Shown here piece after piece: positions 29,560 through 40,106 of a stretch of 64,000 nt of DNA. How positions within the stretch are numbered: position 1 is the first letter of the stretch; each line of letters begins with the position of its first letter. Position numbers and translations under genes: made by a program. Below the pieces are notes generated by a model. The model searched no databases, was not told the origin of the DNA, and saw only the letters and a list, made by a program, of their open reading frames with translations. This stretch comes from Moesziomyces globuligerus (lineage: Eukaryota; Basidiomycota; Ustilaginomycetes; Ustilaginales; Ustilaginaceae), in the NCBI GenBank assembly GCA_030849465.1, contig JARVLF010000001.1, forward strand, positions 186,001 through 250,000, given 5' to 3'.

Positions 29560-29802
29560 ATGCCTCTCATTTTTGCCCTTGCCACTGTGGCGAGCCTCGT
29601 GTTGCTAACTTCCAGCACAACCAGCGCAGCGTCGGAAAAACCAAACCAGCTCGTCTCCTGTTACGGACCGTGTGCTTCGTACTGTAAACGGCGCGTCGGA
29701 TTCGCTCAACAACTCTCGCGTGCCACGTCCGCTGCATCAGAGACGAGGGACAGACCGATACCGATGCCGAAGCTGCGCTACATCTCGGTTCGGCTCACTT
29801 GA
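29560..29802 (+). CDS. Candidate small secreted protein (weak)
   Basis: This is an 80-codon open frame. The first 24 residues, MPLIFALATVASLVLLTSST and the following TSAA, look like a eukaryotic signal peptide: short n-region, long hydrophobic core and small residues at a possible TSA-AS cleavage site. The mature part would be about 56 residues with three cysteines in CYGPCASYC and a basic C-terminus. Smut fungi often encode small Cys-containing effectors, which is why it is listed. There is no homology evidence, and an 80-codon frame can arise by chance in 9 kb of non-coding DNA. Confidence 0.25.
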   Translation: MPLIFALATVASLVLLTSSTTSAASEKPNQLVSCYGPCASYCKRRVGFAQQLSRATSAASETRDRPIPMPKLRYISVRLT

Positions 29803-31861
29803 TTAGCAAGAAAAAAAAACTTTGCAATGAGCAAGTTGAAAGCCATTCACGGTTCCGGTAAGTCAGCGCATGATATTGATATTGTGCGGCAGCGTCCAAA
29901 ACCCGCTGTCCGCAGCGGAGACTCGATCTGCTTCGAAAGGCCATCGTACCAAGACGGTGTGAGTGTCTGTGTTGCGTGACTGCCTGGCCGCTTGTCTTCA
30001 AGTGCGTCTGTGCACTCATGCAGAGTCATGCAGCACGGCTGCATAGTTGATTCGCGTTGGCAGCATGGAAGGCGACCTTGGGTCTCGGGCCAGGCGCGAC
30101 GTGACCCTGCGCGCGAGAAAAAAAAAGTCGGGTCGGAACCAAGTTGGACGACAACCATGCGCAACTCTCGCATTGCCAATTGCAGGATCCCGCATGAACA
30201 CACCATTCACACCTCGCCACAGCGGAGATGCGACGCCGCATGAACAAGCTCGCCAAGATGCCCTTGGACGAAATCTGCCGTAATCATGGCCACCTTGCAT
30301 CGACGATGCGCACCAGCGCGAGTGAGGCACTTGCGTTTTTTTTCTCATGCCCCCATCGTGCTTGCATCTCCGCACCTAAGCGAACCAAGCCGAGCCCTCT
30401 GCTCCAATCGAGGCAACTCAGGCACCAGTCTCTGCACATTACGCCGGCGTTTGGCCGGAAAGTGCGTTCTGCTGTCCTGTCCTGTGAGCTGGACCGCAAC
30501 CGAGCTGCTTGTCTGGCCCGCTAGCATTGTGACACTCTCTTTCCTGGGCCCTCTCCCCGTGGTCTTCGCCCCGCCGGTCCATCGCGTGGCTTTCGGATCC
30601 GGCAGTATCCCCTCAAGTCTCCTGTGCTTCCTCGCTATCCTCGGTGAGCTGGACTTCTCGGCCGCTCGTCGTTGGCGCTGTGCTTGTCATTCAAACGCGT
30701 AGCATCCTTGACTTTTGGCTTCTGAACCGAACTCGCTTACCCTTCAACCAGATCTGATCTGCTGGGTCGGTTCGGTCACTCCTGCAATTCCAGCCTACTA
30801 TACTCGTCTGGGAACGACTGATGCATGCGCTTCACCCTTCACTCGTGAAGTGCGAATGGCTCTTCTCACGACCGGTGCGAATCGACGGCTCCCTTTCGAG
30901 CCTTGACGGCTGTCGGAAATGGGATGGAGAATGAGTGTCAGCTTCGCTGACAAGAGGCGCAAAATACTGCAGCGCGTGGTTATGCCCCACGTCGTGCTTT
31001 CCGGTGTCAGGGCGAGTATTTCTCTCAACCCTGACCGCATCGGGGTGAGGACGGCCGAGCACGACTGAGGACACGTGCGTGTGCGCGAACGGGCAAAGGA
31101 TCAAAAGGCAAAGAATAAGGTCTGCATGTTGACCGTCAAATGTCAGGATCGAAGCGAGCTGAGATGTGACGGCGGCATGTTCGCCTCCAATCGCTCTCCT
31201 GGGCCTGGCAGCCTCGCGCGTGACCTCGTCGCATCAACGCCGCGTCACCTTGGCAGGCTGCAGGAATCGATGACGAGCACCTTGCGCCGCCACCTTCTTC
31301 CACTCGCTAATGGTCTACATCAACACGCGGCCCTGGCGGCTTTGGTCGCACGTGCGTGTGGGGCCAAGGTCAGTGGAGTCCACCTCGCGCATGCGCCTAT
31401 GATGAGAAAACATGCCCCGCGAAGAGCTGCGACTGGAAGCTTACTCAAAAGCGAGTCCCGAGATTGAGTTGCATGACATGACCGAGGATCAAGCCTCCTG
31501 ATGCTTGGCATTGTTACGTGTCAATCCTGCAAGCCTCGTGTGTGGAGCGCATGAACCACGCGGAGTCCATACAGCACATCGCTGCTCGCTGGCAATGGCT
31601 CCCCGTCTGCTCTCTGGTTCTCGCAGCCGCTGGAAGGTTGCAATCCTGTGAACTATGCAGCCAGAGATTCAAGATGGCCCCAAGCGCGCAGACCGTGTCC
31701 AGAGAGGAGATATTTGAAACAGGACATGGAAGAGACATGTCGCCGTCTAAGTACGCGAGAGTGCATGTGCAAGCAAGACGGGCGATTGCGACGATGTCGA
31801 CCTAACGGACATTTTGGACGTTCTAAATGCAGGCACGGAGATGCGAAGGGCGCTTGCAGGA

Positions 31862-31949
31862 ACAGCAAGATGCGAGGGCTCGGATAGGTCCAACTCCTCC
31901 TTTCCACAGCAAGATGCGAGGGCTCGGATAGGTCCAACTCCTCCTTTCC
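31862..31949. repeat. Perfect 44-bp tandem duplication
   Basis: Two head-to-tail copies of a 44-bp unit, 31862-31905 and 31906-31949, are identical at every base. They begin ACAGCAAGATGCGAGGG and end CTCCTCCTTTCC. The lack of any difference suggests a recent duplication. Confidence 0.95.
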
Positions 31950-34900
31950 CTAGCGAAGCGAGCAAGGCACAGTCATAAATTCAAGCTCAGACGAGCCGAG
32001 GAGGTCCCCGAACGGTCAAGATTCGCAGTCTGCGTCGAAACGAGAGCGTAGTGGAGCTGGGCTGTGCTGAGCGAGACTACGATCAGGTACGGCAGGATCG
32101 GGCCATCCGAATCGAGAGGCAACTCAGCCAGAACTCGCAGCGCTCGCGGCCACTGTCGCTGAGAACGGTTGTCAGAAGACCTGATGCTGGCCCGAAGCGG
32201 GTGCGCAGGAATGGCATTGCAAAGCAATCATGAGGCGGCGCTTGCAGCTGATCCCGACGGAAGCAAACAGGGCGGCTGCATTTCACACAGCCGGTTTCGA
32301 AGCCAGACGCACGGGGCCCGCGTCGCCAGGCGCAAATTCAGTGGCCCCACGCGAGCGTCACGTTGGATCTCACGCCTCAAGTGGAGCCGTCAGAAGCACC
32401 CAGCTTCGAGTCGGAGTTTCGACTCGGCCCGCTCAGACACAATGGCCCTTCCTTGCGTCCACCACATGCTTGGCCGAAGCACGGTGTGCCGGCAATTACA
32501 CGCGCCAAATCGCCCGCGAACTACCCATCCTGGACGCAGAATGATTTTTTTTCACCGTGATCCAAGTAAAGCTTTCGCAAAGCGGCCCGACTAGCAGCCG
32601 CTTCTGAAGCTTCTGCACACTCAAATGCAGCTGAGCCAGAACCTTCAGTGGTTCTCGCTCCAATGTCACAACAACTGTTTCTGCGGCGAAAGCTGCATAC
32701 TGCACGGATTCCGGAAGTGTCGGGCAGTCTGGCGAGCTGTTAGCGTGTGAGCATGTGGTTGGCTCGGATAGATGCACCGAAGCCAATGATCGACGACACG
32801 TCGTGTGGCCAGCAGCGATGCAACCCTGCTGCCGAGGCTCATGCATGCTGCATTGCCCACATTTCACCATGGGCCGCATTGCCCTTCGCGACGTCAGCCT
32901 GAGCAGCACTTTGGCATGTTGAGTGTCGTGAACGCTCGTGCGCTCTCCGTCAACTGCCTGCGAGAACGAACAAGGTCTTGTTTCGCGAGCACTTGGCAAA
33001 CGCGTCTGCGTTCATCGCCAGTCGCGGAGTCGCATCGGAGGCCCCCGGACAACGCCGAAACACCCTCGAGCGCCGCAGGACTCACAGTTGCCATCCGACG
33101 GCATGCTGCAAGGACTGTGGTGAACTCGTCCGACGCCGAAAGACTCGTGAGAAGAGTTGGCTCGCCCGACAATGGGCTCGAGCCTAAAGAACAGAGCGGA
33201 GTTGACTGATCGGGAGGTACGTACTGACCAAACAATTGTGATTCTTGAAGCGCACGTAATCTTTGGGTTATCCGCGGGTAATGGCGGCTCGCGGTCCATC
33301 CCGAATCCTGGAACCCAACGCCTTGTTCAGCATGCAGGTGGCGCTGCTCGTTGTGTCTGGCATCCGCCTTCTTGGTAAACGACTGGTCATCTTCCGACCG
33401 GGCCTCATGGGTGCGTACGAAAGTCGCGTGCGGAGCGACTCGACCATCAATGTGAGCGACGAGCCAGAGGACACTTCCGCGGCAACATGTTGACAGATTC
33501 GATCATTGGCAGGTTCGGGAATTTTTGGGCTTGGCGCGGCAAGGGTGTCCAAACTGGGCGCGCTCGGCGCCCGTTCAATGGCACGAATCCAATCTACGCG
33601 GCATGAAACGCTTGCGACGAGGCGTCGACTCGCGTACCTGAAGGCAGACGCGAGCTGGATCGAACCTGCCCGGAATAAAGGCTAAAGCTACTGTGTGCAT
33701 GCTTGTCTGCTCTCCAAGACCTCCGCCAGTTCGGTTCGATTCGATCGAACCGACTCGTACCCTTTTTCGAGACGTTCCAGGTCATCCGACGGGGACGGAG
33801 TCGACATGTCGGATTTCGGACATCTGGTTCGCTGCTGCTGACAATCAAACGAGTTCAAGCTGGATGGACGGTGCGGAGTTCGCATGGAGAGAGGCATGAA
33901 TTCCAGTTCCGACCCGCAAAGACTCTTGCCAGGTCAAACGCGAGCGGACGCATTCGCCGTCTGACATGACATGAGCTAGCCGACGGACGCATGTGCGTGT
34001 GTATGGGCGAGGTTCAAGCTCCGAGCCGTGAGCGACGATAGCTCGACACCGAAGAGCCTCCGGTGAAGAGGTGTCGAACGGTATCAATGTCTCGGCTTCT
34101 GCCGCAGCAGAGAACTACGTCGAGTCGCAGTGATTCATTCCACCTGGCCCAAGATCCTTAGATGCGCAGTCGTCGTGGGCGCCAGCAGGAGTATCATACA
34201 TGTGTCGGAAGAGGCGCAGCCGTGGACTAATTTGGTCCGCCTCATGCGCCACCTGTGACTAGGACTAGACCGAGGCGCGGTCACGACGAACCGGGCCAGT
34301 TTCCGACTGCGAGGATCAGCACCGAACTGAATCGGAACAGCCGAACGGGGAACGCTCCGAAGGGTTCGCCGCCTCCTTCCACGGCATGGTGAGATGATGC
34401 AGTTCGTCCGTTCGGGTGTGGATTTTGTTCGTCTAATTTCAGTTCAGCCCCACGCTGCCTATAGCTTCGAAAAATGACGCCGAGGCCGGTCATGCGAGCG
34501 TCCCGTCTCCCGTCCGTCCCTGAAAGAACGCGTCATGTGCGTCGTGAGAGCGCTCCGGTTTCCTGGGTTGCAAGCCAAAGACAATCGATTTTCGCTGGCA
34601 CGCCGCACTGTGCAGAATGGTCGGCTACCAAGTGCACATCCCAGCAACGCATTGTGTGGTGCCACCTGCTATTCGCGCAGTGTGGCTGTGAGGCCGGGGC
34701 TCTTCCATAGGACACTGATGATGGGATTGATGGTGAGCCGAGGCGGAGCAACAACGCCGCGGAAAAGGCGAGGCAGCTCTATGGAGGCGATGGACGGGAG
34801 GCGCCTGTGGACCAAGATGTCTCGCTTGGCGACAATCCGGATGAACTGCCGTGTAGGCCAAGTGCAAGCGCCGCGTGTGCCGCCGCGCCTTGTGGCCCAC

Positions 34901-37646
34901 GGCCTCCTTGCTTGGCCTGATCGTTGCAATTCTGAGGCACCTCTTGCGAGCAGGCTCGTGTACCTCGGCCTGTCAATCCCCCTGGCAATCGCCCTGGCCC
35001 GTGGCCGTTATTGTAAATCGCGTCCCGCGGGTCTCTGCACCACGTCCACACTCCGACGCATGTCCGGAATCCAGCCGACGGAGCGCGTCCGATTTGCTGG
35101 CGCTGGCTTCGAACGTCTGGGTCTGCAGAGCGAGAGCGAGACGGCTGCGTTCTGGACAGGTCTGATCGGCCAACAGCTGGCGAGCTTTGCGACGACATAT
35201 GAGACACATTCGTAGCGGAAATCAATCCAGGCAAGATGCCAAGCGAGTGCTGAGGCCTCAGGGACGCCAAGGTGCAAGACAAGACCAACACGGTGTGGGC
35301 AAGCGCGGGCCTTGCAATCAGTTAGTGGTAAATTCCGAGGACGCTTCGCATCGCGCATCCCCCACGTCGAGCGCGAGGCGCTTGCTGTCTCGCAATTTAT
35401 TTTTGACGATAAAAAGGATGGCACGAAGTCACAGTTCACTACAGTGCCTCTGAGGGATTCAGGTTCAGCCGTGTCGTGGTCGCTTGTCGCTGTATTGGAT
35501 TATCCGATGCTCCCGCGGATTTTCCCAGGAGAGGCGCTTGCAGAGCGCTGTTCGCTTGAACTCGCGTGTTGACGATTCGACCTCCCTTTCCCACACTTGG
35601 TGATGCAGTCGACGTGCATACCCAGGATCGTGATAGCGGACGCCGCTGCCAATCGCAGCATCGCAGCATCGCAGCGAAACCTCTCGACCTCGAGGACTCT
35701 TTACTACATTTGATACCCTTCGTAGGCCAGCAAGAGGAACCGCGTGAATCGGGAGCCATGCTCCACGCGGCGAAGGCAGGCGGTGAGGCAGACGGTGAGG
35801 CATGGCTTGACGTGTTCGGGCACACCCGTTGCTTCTTCACGGTCGTCGCCAAGCATGGCGTTCTGCTTAGCAAACAGCCTGCGCCACGAAACTAGATCTG
35901 AGAAGTGTTTGCGGTCAGTGTTGCGACCGTGAACTGCTGCATGACAGGTTGGAGAGCTCACAGACATGCAAGCCGGATGCAGCGCTCCGTGGCTTGGTGT
36001 TGTGAACGCGACGCCTCGCTGCAAAGGGAATGCAAACATGTCTGATGCCAGAAGCAGCTGTCAGAGGCGGGCCTGGCTGATCCTCGGTCGTTCGGCGGAC
36101 GACCGAGCATGAGAGACCTCGCTCGACGCTGTGCTGCGGCGACAGATAGACCCAGGCAAGCCAATCAAGCGAGCCAGAGCTTTCCGAGAGCACGCATATC
36201 CCGGCACCCCTGCTCGCAGGAATCACTTTTATCGTTTTTTATTTTATTCGGAAGCACCCAAGCCTCGAAGCGAGGCGAGGGCACATGGCCAACGATCAGA
36301 GGAGTGGGTTTCGTTGGGCTTTTTGAAGAAATAAAATTCAAGGGCAGCCACAGGAAAAGGTGGAGCTGGCATCGACATGTGGGTGAGACATCAACCAGCT
36401 CAGATGTCCGGCCTGGCAAGAAAGAGGCGGCGCGACGAGAGAGCCACCTCCAACGGAAGCCATGAGCAGCACTCGGTACAGTGCAGTGCAGCGACTTAGC
36501 GATGTGCAAGATGCGTGCGAGGTTAGAGCTCACTTTCCTGCCTTCGACCAGGCATGCACATCTGCGTTCCGCGCCTTCCATGGCTCGGCACTGCCGAGCC
36601 AGGCACCGAGGTGATGCAGTTGACGTCGTCGTCGCGGCCGCCGCCGCCGCCCGCCGCCCCTGGCCCCTCGCTGCTCTTTTTTGTCTCCCGCTTTTGCTGG
36701 TGTCGGGGATTGTGCTTGTGCTTGTGCTCGTGTTTCTGCATCCGCTTCGGAATCTGCTTCTTCTGTCTACCGTCTCTCCGCCCGTCACGTTTCGCATTTC
36801 TGCTGCTGCTGCTCGTTCCGCATGGGAGGCGGCGGGCTCGGCTCGTCTCTGGCTTTCTCGCCTGTCTGCAGTTACATCAAGCCAACAGTGTGGCAGTTGC
36901 CATGCATATGCACCGCACTCGTCTTGCCCTGACTGACGTCTGATCCAGCACCCAGCACCAACCTCTCTCCTTGCTTGGTTGCGCCATACTCTCGCCTCCG
37001 GCTGAGACAGCCGTGTAATCGCCCTCCGCCACTCCTCCCCGGGGTCCCTTGGCCCCTTCCTCTCTCTGTCTCTCTCCTGCTTCTATCCCACCGTGCATGC
37101 TGCACAGTTTCTCGGGTCTCTGCATCGACGCAGAGGTCGCTCTACCATCCGCCTCCCTCCGCGTTACTCCAACTCCGAGCTGCGTTTCTGCCCGAACAGC
37201 CATTCTTGCCCTCGTCCTCACATCCTGCACGCTATCTTGCGTTCTACCACAGACGACGCCGTCCTTCTTCACCCCGCGCCTGCCAGCCGTCTCGCTCATC
37301 TCCGCTCCGATCCTCTCCCGCACCTGGGTAGTCGGAATCCTCTCTTAAAGGTCCCCTCGTCCACCACTTGCTTCCGCCACGATCCCCCCTCCCATTTCGT
37401 ATGTTCCCGCCATCCTAATACCTCGTCTTTGCTCTGAGCTTTCTCTATCCTCCTGCTTCGTCGTGATCACAAAGTCGAAGCCACCTCGCCAGCATCACTC
37501 TCGCCGTACTTGGACATCCTGTTCACCGCCCCGATCCGTCATCATCGACGCCTTCGTCGCATCCGTTCCTCGTCTCCGACTCGGTCGCGTTCGACGAACG
37601 ACTTCCGCGTTGACTGTCAGTTCACCGCACCCTTCGTCTCCCAGCT

Positions 37647-39866
37647 ATGCGAAGAGACTCGCTTCGTCCACTAATCTATCACCACCCAGAACAATATCCC
37701 TCCGGCAGGACTCCCCCCTCCTCTTCCGCCTATCCCTCCTCGTCGCACAACACCACACTCCCCCCCATCACCTCTTTGCCCGAGTACGCACGCCGTAGTC
37801 GAGCCTCGATCGCTTCCTCCTCCAATCCTGCCTCTTGTCCTTCGTCCCCGCGCTCCATCTCGTCCCGTTCCAGTCGTTCCAGCGGTCGCAAGGAACCAAG
37901 CAGCCCCATCGACGGACAACCACTGCTCAGTGCCATGCCAAGCATGACCACCGCCACTTCCGCGCAACCCGCCTCTACTCCGTCCAGCTACCGAGTGAAC
38001 CAATCCGCCATGTCGCACGAGCACTCCTCGACCAATGATTCCTACTACTCAACACACGCCCACTCAACCGGCTCGCAACACGCACGATCTGTAGAGGACG
38101 GCTCGCATCTGTGGGGCGACGGCATGAAAGGCATTTGGAACAGCCTCACTGGCGCTCCACACAGCAAGCAGCGCTCCACAGCGGCTGCTGCCGGCACTAA
38201 GGGCGACCACCTCGAGCCCGCACGGCCCTCGGAGGTCGAGGCAGCTTCCTCCATCTGGGACATTCCCCGCGATACGGTCACCATGACCATGGGTTTCCAG
38301 GGCCAGTACGAGGTGCCATCGCTCCATTCGCAACCGACTTGGCACCAGCAACAACACCACCAGCAGCAACAGCAGCAACAGCAGCAGCACGTCTCTTCCT
38401 ATCCAAACATCGCCGAAGACAGCCATCACGCCCAGATCGACCATGCCTCGTCGTACTCAAGCGCGCCAGCGCCTTCCGGAATGGCCGGCTCGGCAGGAGA
38501 GTCGAGGTCGCGCGTCAGCTCAGACGCATCTGCCCTGGCTGACCGGCACTATGCTCGCAGACCCAACTACCAACATGCTCGTCCGCTTGATGCTCAGGCC
38601 GATGCCTCCAACGGCGCCCAGTGGTGGCCTGTCGAGTCGCACTCGGTCGACGAGGCTTCCGCCCAAGGCTACGGCCGGAGGCTTCAGCCACCCCCGCTTC
38701 CAGAGACGCGCTCCGGTCCACGACAAGGCTGGCCGAACTCGTCCGGCTTTGAGATTGGCGGCTACGAGTTTCCGCAGTCGAGCTTGGGCAAGCGCCAGTA
38801 CGAAGAAGAGTCCACGGGTGCGTCGTCGCACGGCGGCGCTCTTGCTGAAGGAGGTGATGGCACCTCGCGCAGATACTCGCTCGCCTCCAACATGTCGTTC
38901 TCGAGGCCCTCGGCGCCAGTCGGCAGCATGATGAACAGCTATCGACCCGTCCACAACGACCCTCGTCGCCCTTCGTTGCCTTCTGATCCGTATAATCTGC
39001 AGCAGCCCGCTCCGGCTACACAGCGAGCAGGCTACTCGACGTCGTCGCAGTGGAGCCCTTGGGGTGGAGCGCCCTCGCATGCTGGTGTTCCGGCTGGCAT
39101 GAGCACTTCGGCCTCATCGCCCAACCTCCCAGGCTGGCGGGATCACGCTCCGATGCGCTACGGCATCGAGGCAGGCTACCCGTCGCCGAGCGGTATGCCT
39201 GGAAGCGACAAGCGACAGCAGCGTGACCGGTCGTCTTCGTCCGCGTCGGCGGTCCAGCAGGCCAACACGCTTGCCAACACGCCCTACCAGATCACCACCG
39301 ACATTGTGCTGCGAGCGCCAGCCGGCAGCAAGATGGAGGATGTCTACTATGACCAGCACTGCGAGATCCGCACGGGTCTGCCCGATCCGCCCGCGTCCGA
39401 CTTTAAGCTCGAGAACGAGGAGGACCGGCCGCGCCGGCAGACGGATAAGCTGCGCTTCCCTGGCGACTTGTATACGCCGCGCTGGGTGCGTGGCGCGGGA
39501 AACGCGCGAGAGGCGTGGTGCGACCGCTGCGAGAACGGCAACTGGCTTCAGCTCAAGAACTCGCAGTATTGGTACGACCAGGTGCACAAGCACGGCATCT
39601 CGTCCGTATCGGGCCTCCGCTTCACCGCCCCCACCCACCTCAAGGTGTACGCCGACGCGGCGGGCACTGTGGAAGGAAAGTGCCACCAGTGCAAGGAGTG
39701 GGTGCTCATCTGCACCGCCAAGCGCCGCCGCAACTTCGCCGCGTTCTTCAAGCATGCACACGCTTGTCACTCGTACCGCAAGGCGAGCGCTGTCGGCAAC
39801 GGCCCCTACGTCGAGCACAACCCGGGAGGACATCGCAACAAGAAGGGCAATCACTCGCCCATTTGA
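37647..39866 (+). CDS. Transcription regulator with a Rua1_C-type (DUF4451) zinc-binding C-terminus
   Basis: The product is 739 residues. The first 550 residues are Ser/Pro/His/Gln-rich and disordered, with a polyglutamine run near residues 235-248. The C-terminal domain (about 610-715) reads LYTPRWVRGAGNAREAWCDRC, then WLQLKNSQYWYDQVHKHGISS, then GKCHQCKEWVLICTAKRRR and FFKHAHACHSY. The paired CxxC...HxxxH / CxxC...HxxxxH elements and the WxxLKxSxYWYxxxxxHGIS block match the Rua1 C-terminal (DUF4451) family, named after the Ustilago maydis regulator of the ustilagic-acid cluster. No glycolipid-cluster genes lie nearby, so this is a paralogue with unknown targets. A DNA-binding or regulatory role is inferred. 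A long pyrimidine-rich leader precedes it. Confidence 0.75.
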   Translation: MRRDSLRPLIYHHPEQYPSGRTPPSSSAYPSSSHNTTLPPITSLPEYARRSRASIASSSNPASCPSSPRSISSRSSRSSGRKEPSSPIDGQPLLSAMPSMTTATSAQPASTPSSYRVNQSAMSHEHSSTNDSYYSTHAHSTGSQHARSVEDGSHLWGDGMKGIWNSLTGAPHSKQRSTAAAAGTKGDHLEPARPSEVEAASSIWDIPRDTVTMTMGFQGQYEVPSLHSQPTWHQQQHHQQQQQQQQQHVSSYPNIAEDSHHAQIDHASSYSSAPAPSGMAGSAGESRSRVSSDASALADRHYARRPNYQHARPLDAQADASNGAQWWPVESHSVDEASAQGYGRRLQPPPLPETRSGPRQGWPNSSGFEIGGYEFPQSSLGKRQYEEESTGASSHGGALAEGGDGTSRRYSLASNMSFSRPSAPVGSMMNSYRPVHNDPRRPSLPSDPYNLQQPAPATQRAGYSTSSQWSPWGGAPSHAGVPAGMSTSASSPNLPGWRDHAPMRYGIEAGYPSPSGMPGSDKRQQRDRSSSSASAVQQANTLANTPYQITTDIVLRAPAGSKMEDVYYDQHCEIRTGLPDPPASDFKLENEEDRPRRQTDKLRFPGDLYTPRWVRGAGNAREAWCDRCENGNWLQLKNSQYWYDQVHKHGISSVSGLRFTAPTHLKVYADAAGTVEGKCHQCKEWVLICTAKRRRNFAAFFKHAHACHSYRKASAVGNGPYVEHNPGGHRNKKGNHSPI

Positions 39867-40106
39867 AGATTCCATCCCCCTGATTACCCGCAATTCCCGG
39901 CGCACCGGGGCATCCTTATACCACGATCCCTTGGGACTACATTGGCTTCTTGCTCGATACCATGTGTCACCCTTATCCTGTACCAATTGAACAATTGCAC
40001 AAATGTGATCACGGACCCAGCGACGTGACTGAGAACGTGATTGTGATCAACTGTGATTGCTAAAGAGCCACTGCACGATGAACCGCTGTGTGCTGGGCGT
40101 GGGGCC

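Larger units (their letters stand above)
28334..37646. other. 9.3-kb gene-poor segment
   Basis: No long open frame with domain character is found on either strand, whereas elsewhere in the window the spacing between genes is mostly 0.1-2 kb. The longest ATG-started frame (34535-35215, 226 codons) is compositionally mixed and shows no motif. The segment has scattered A/T homopolymers of 8-10 bases (about 29811, 30118, 30335, 32545), a perfect 44-bp tandem duplication at 31862-31949, a 9-bp perfect hairpin at 33732-33752 and a weak secreted-peptide frame at 29560-29802. The last part, from about 36900, is pyrimidine-rich and is probably the promoter and leader of the gene at 37647. It could be a decayed mobile element or old intergenic DNA; the sequence alone does not decide. 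Confidence 0.6.

Noticed and set aside
34005..34030. GGTTCAAGCTCC, resembling a tRNA B box
   Set aside because: Flanking bases do not form a T-stem, and no A box or acceptor stem is present upstream.
34535..35215. 226-codon frame in the gene-poor segment
   Set aside because: It is the longest ATG-started frame there, but its composition is random, it has no hydrophobic or domain pattern, and overlapping antisense frames are equally long.
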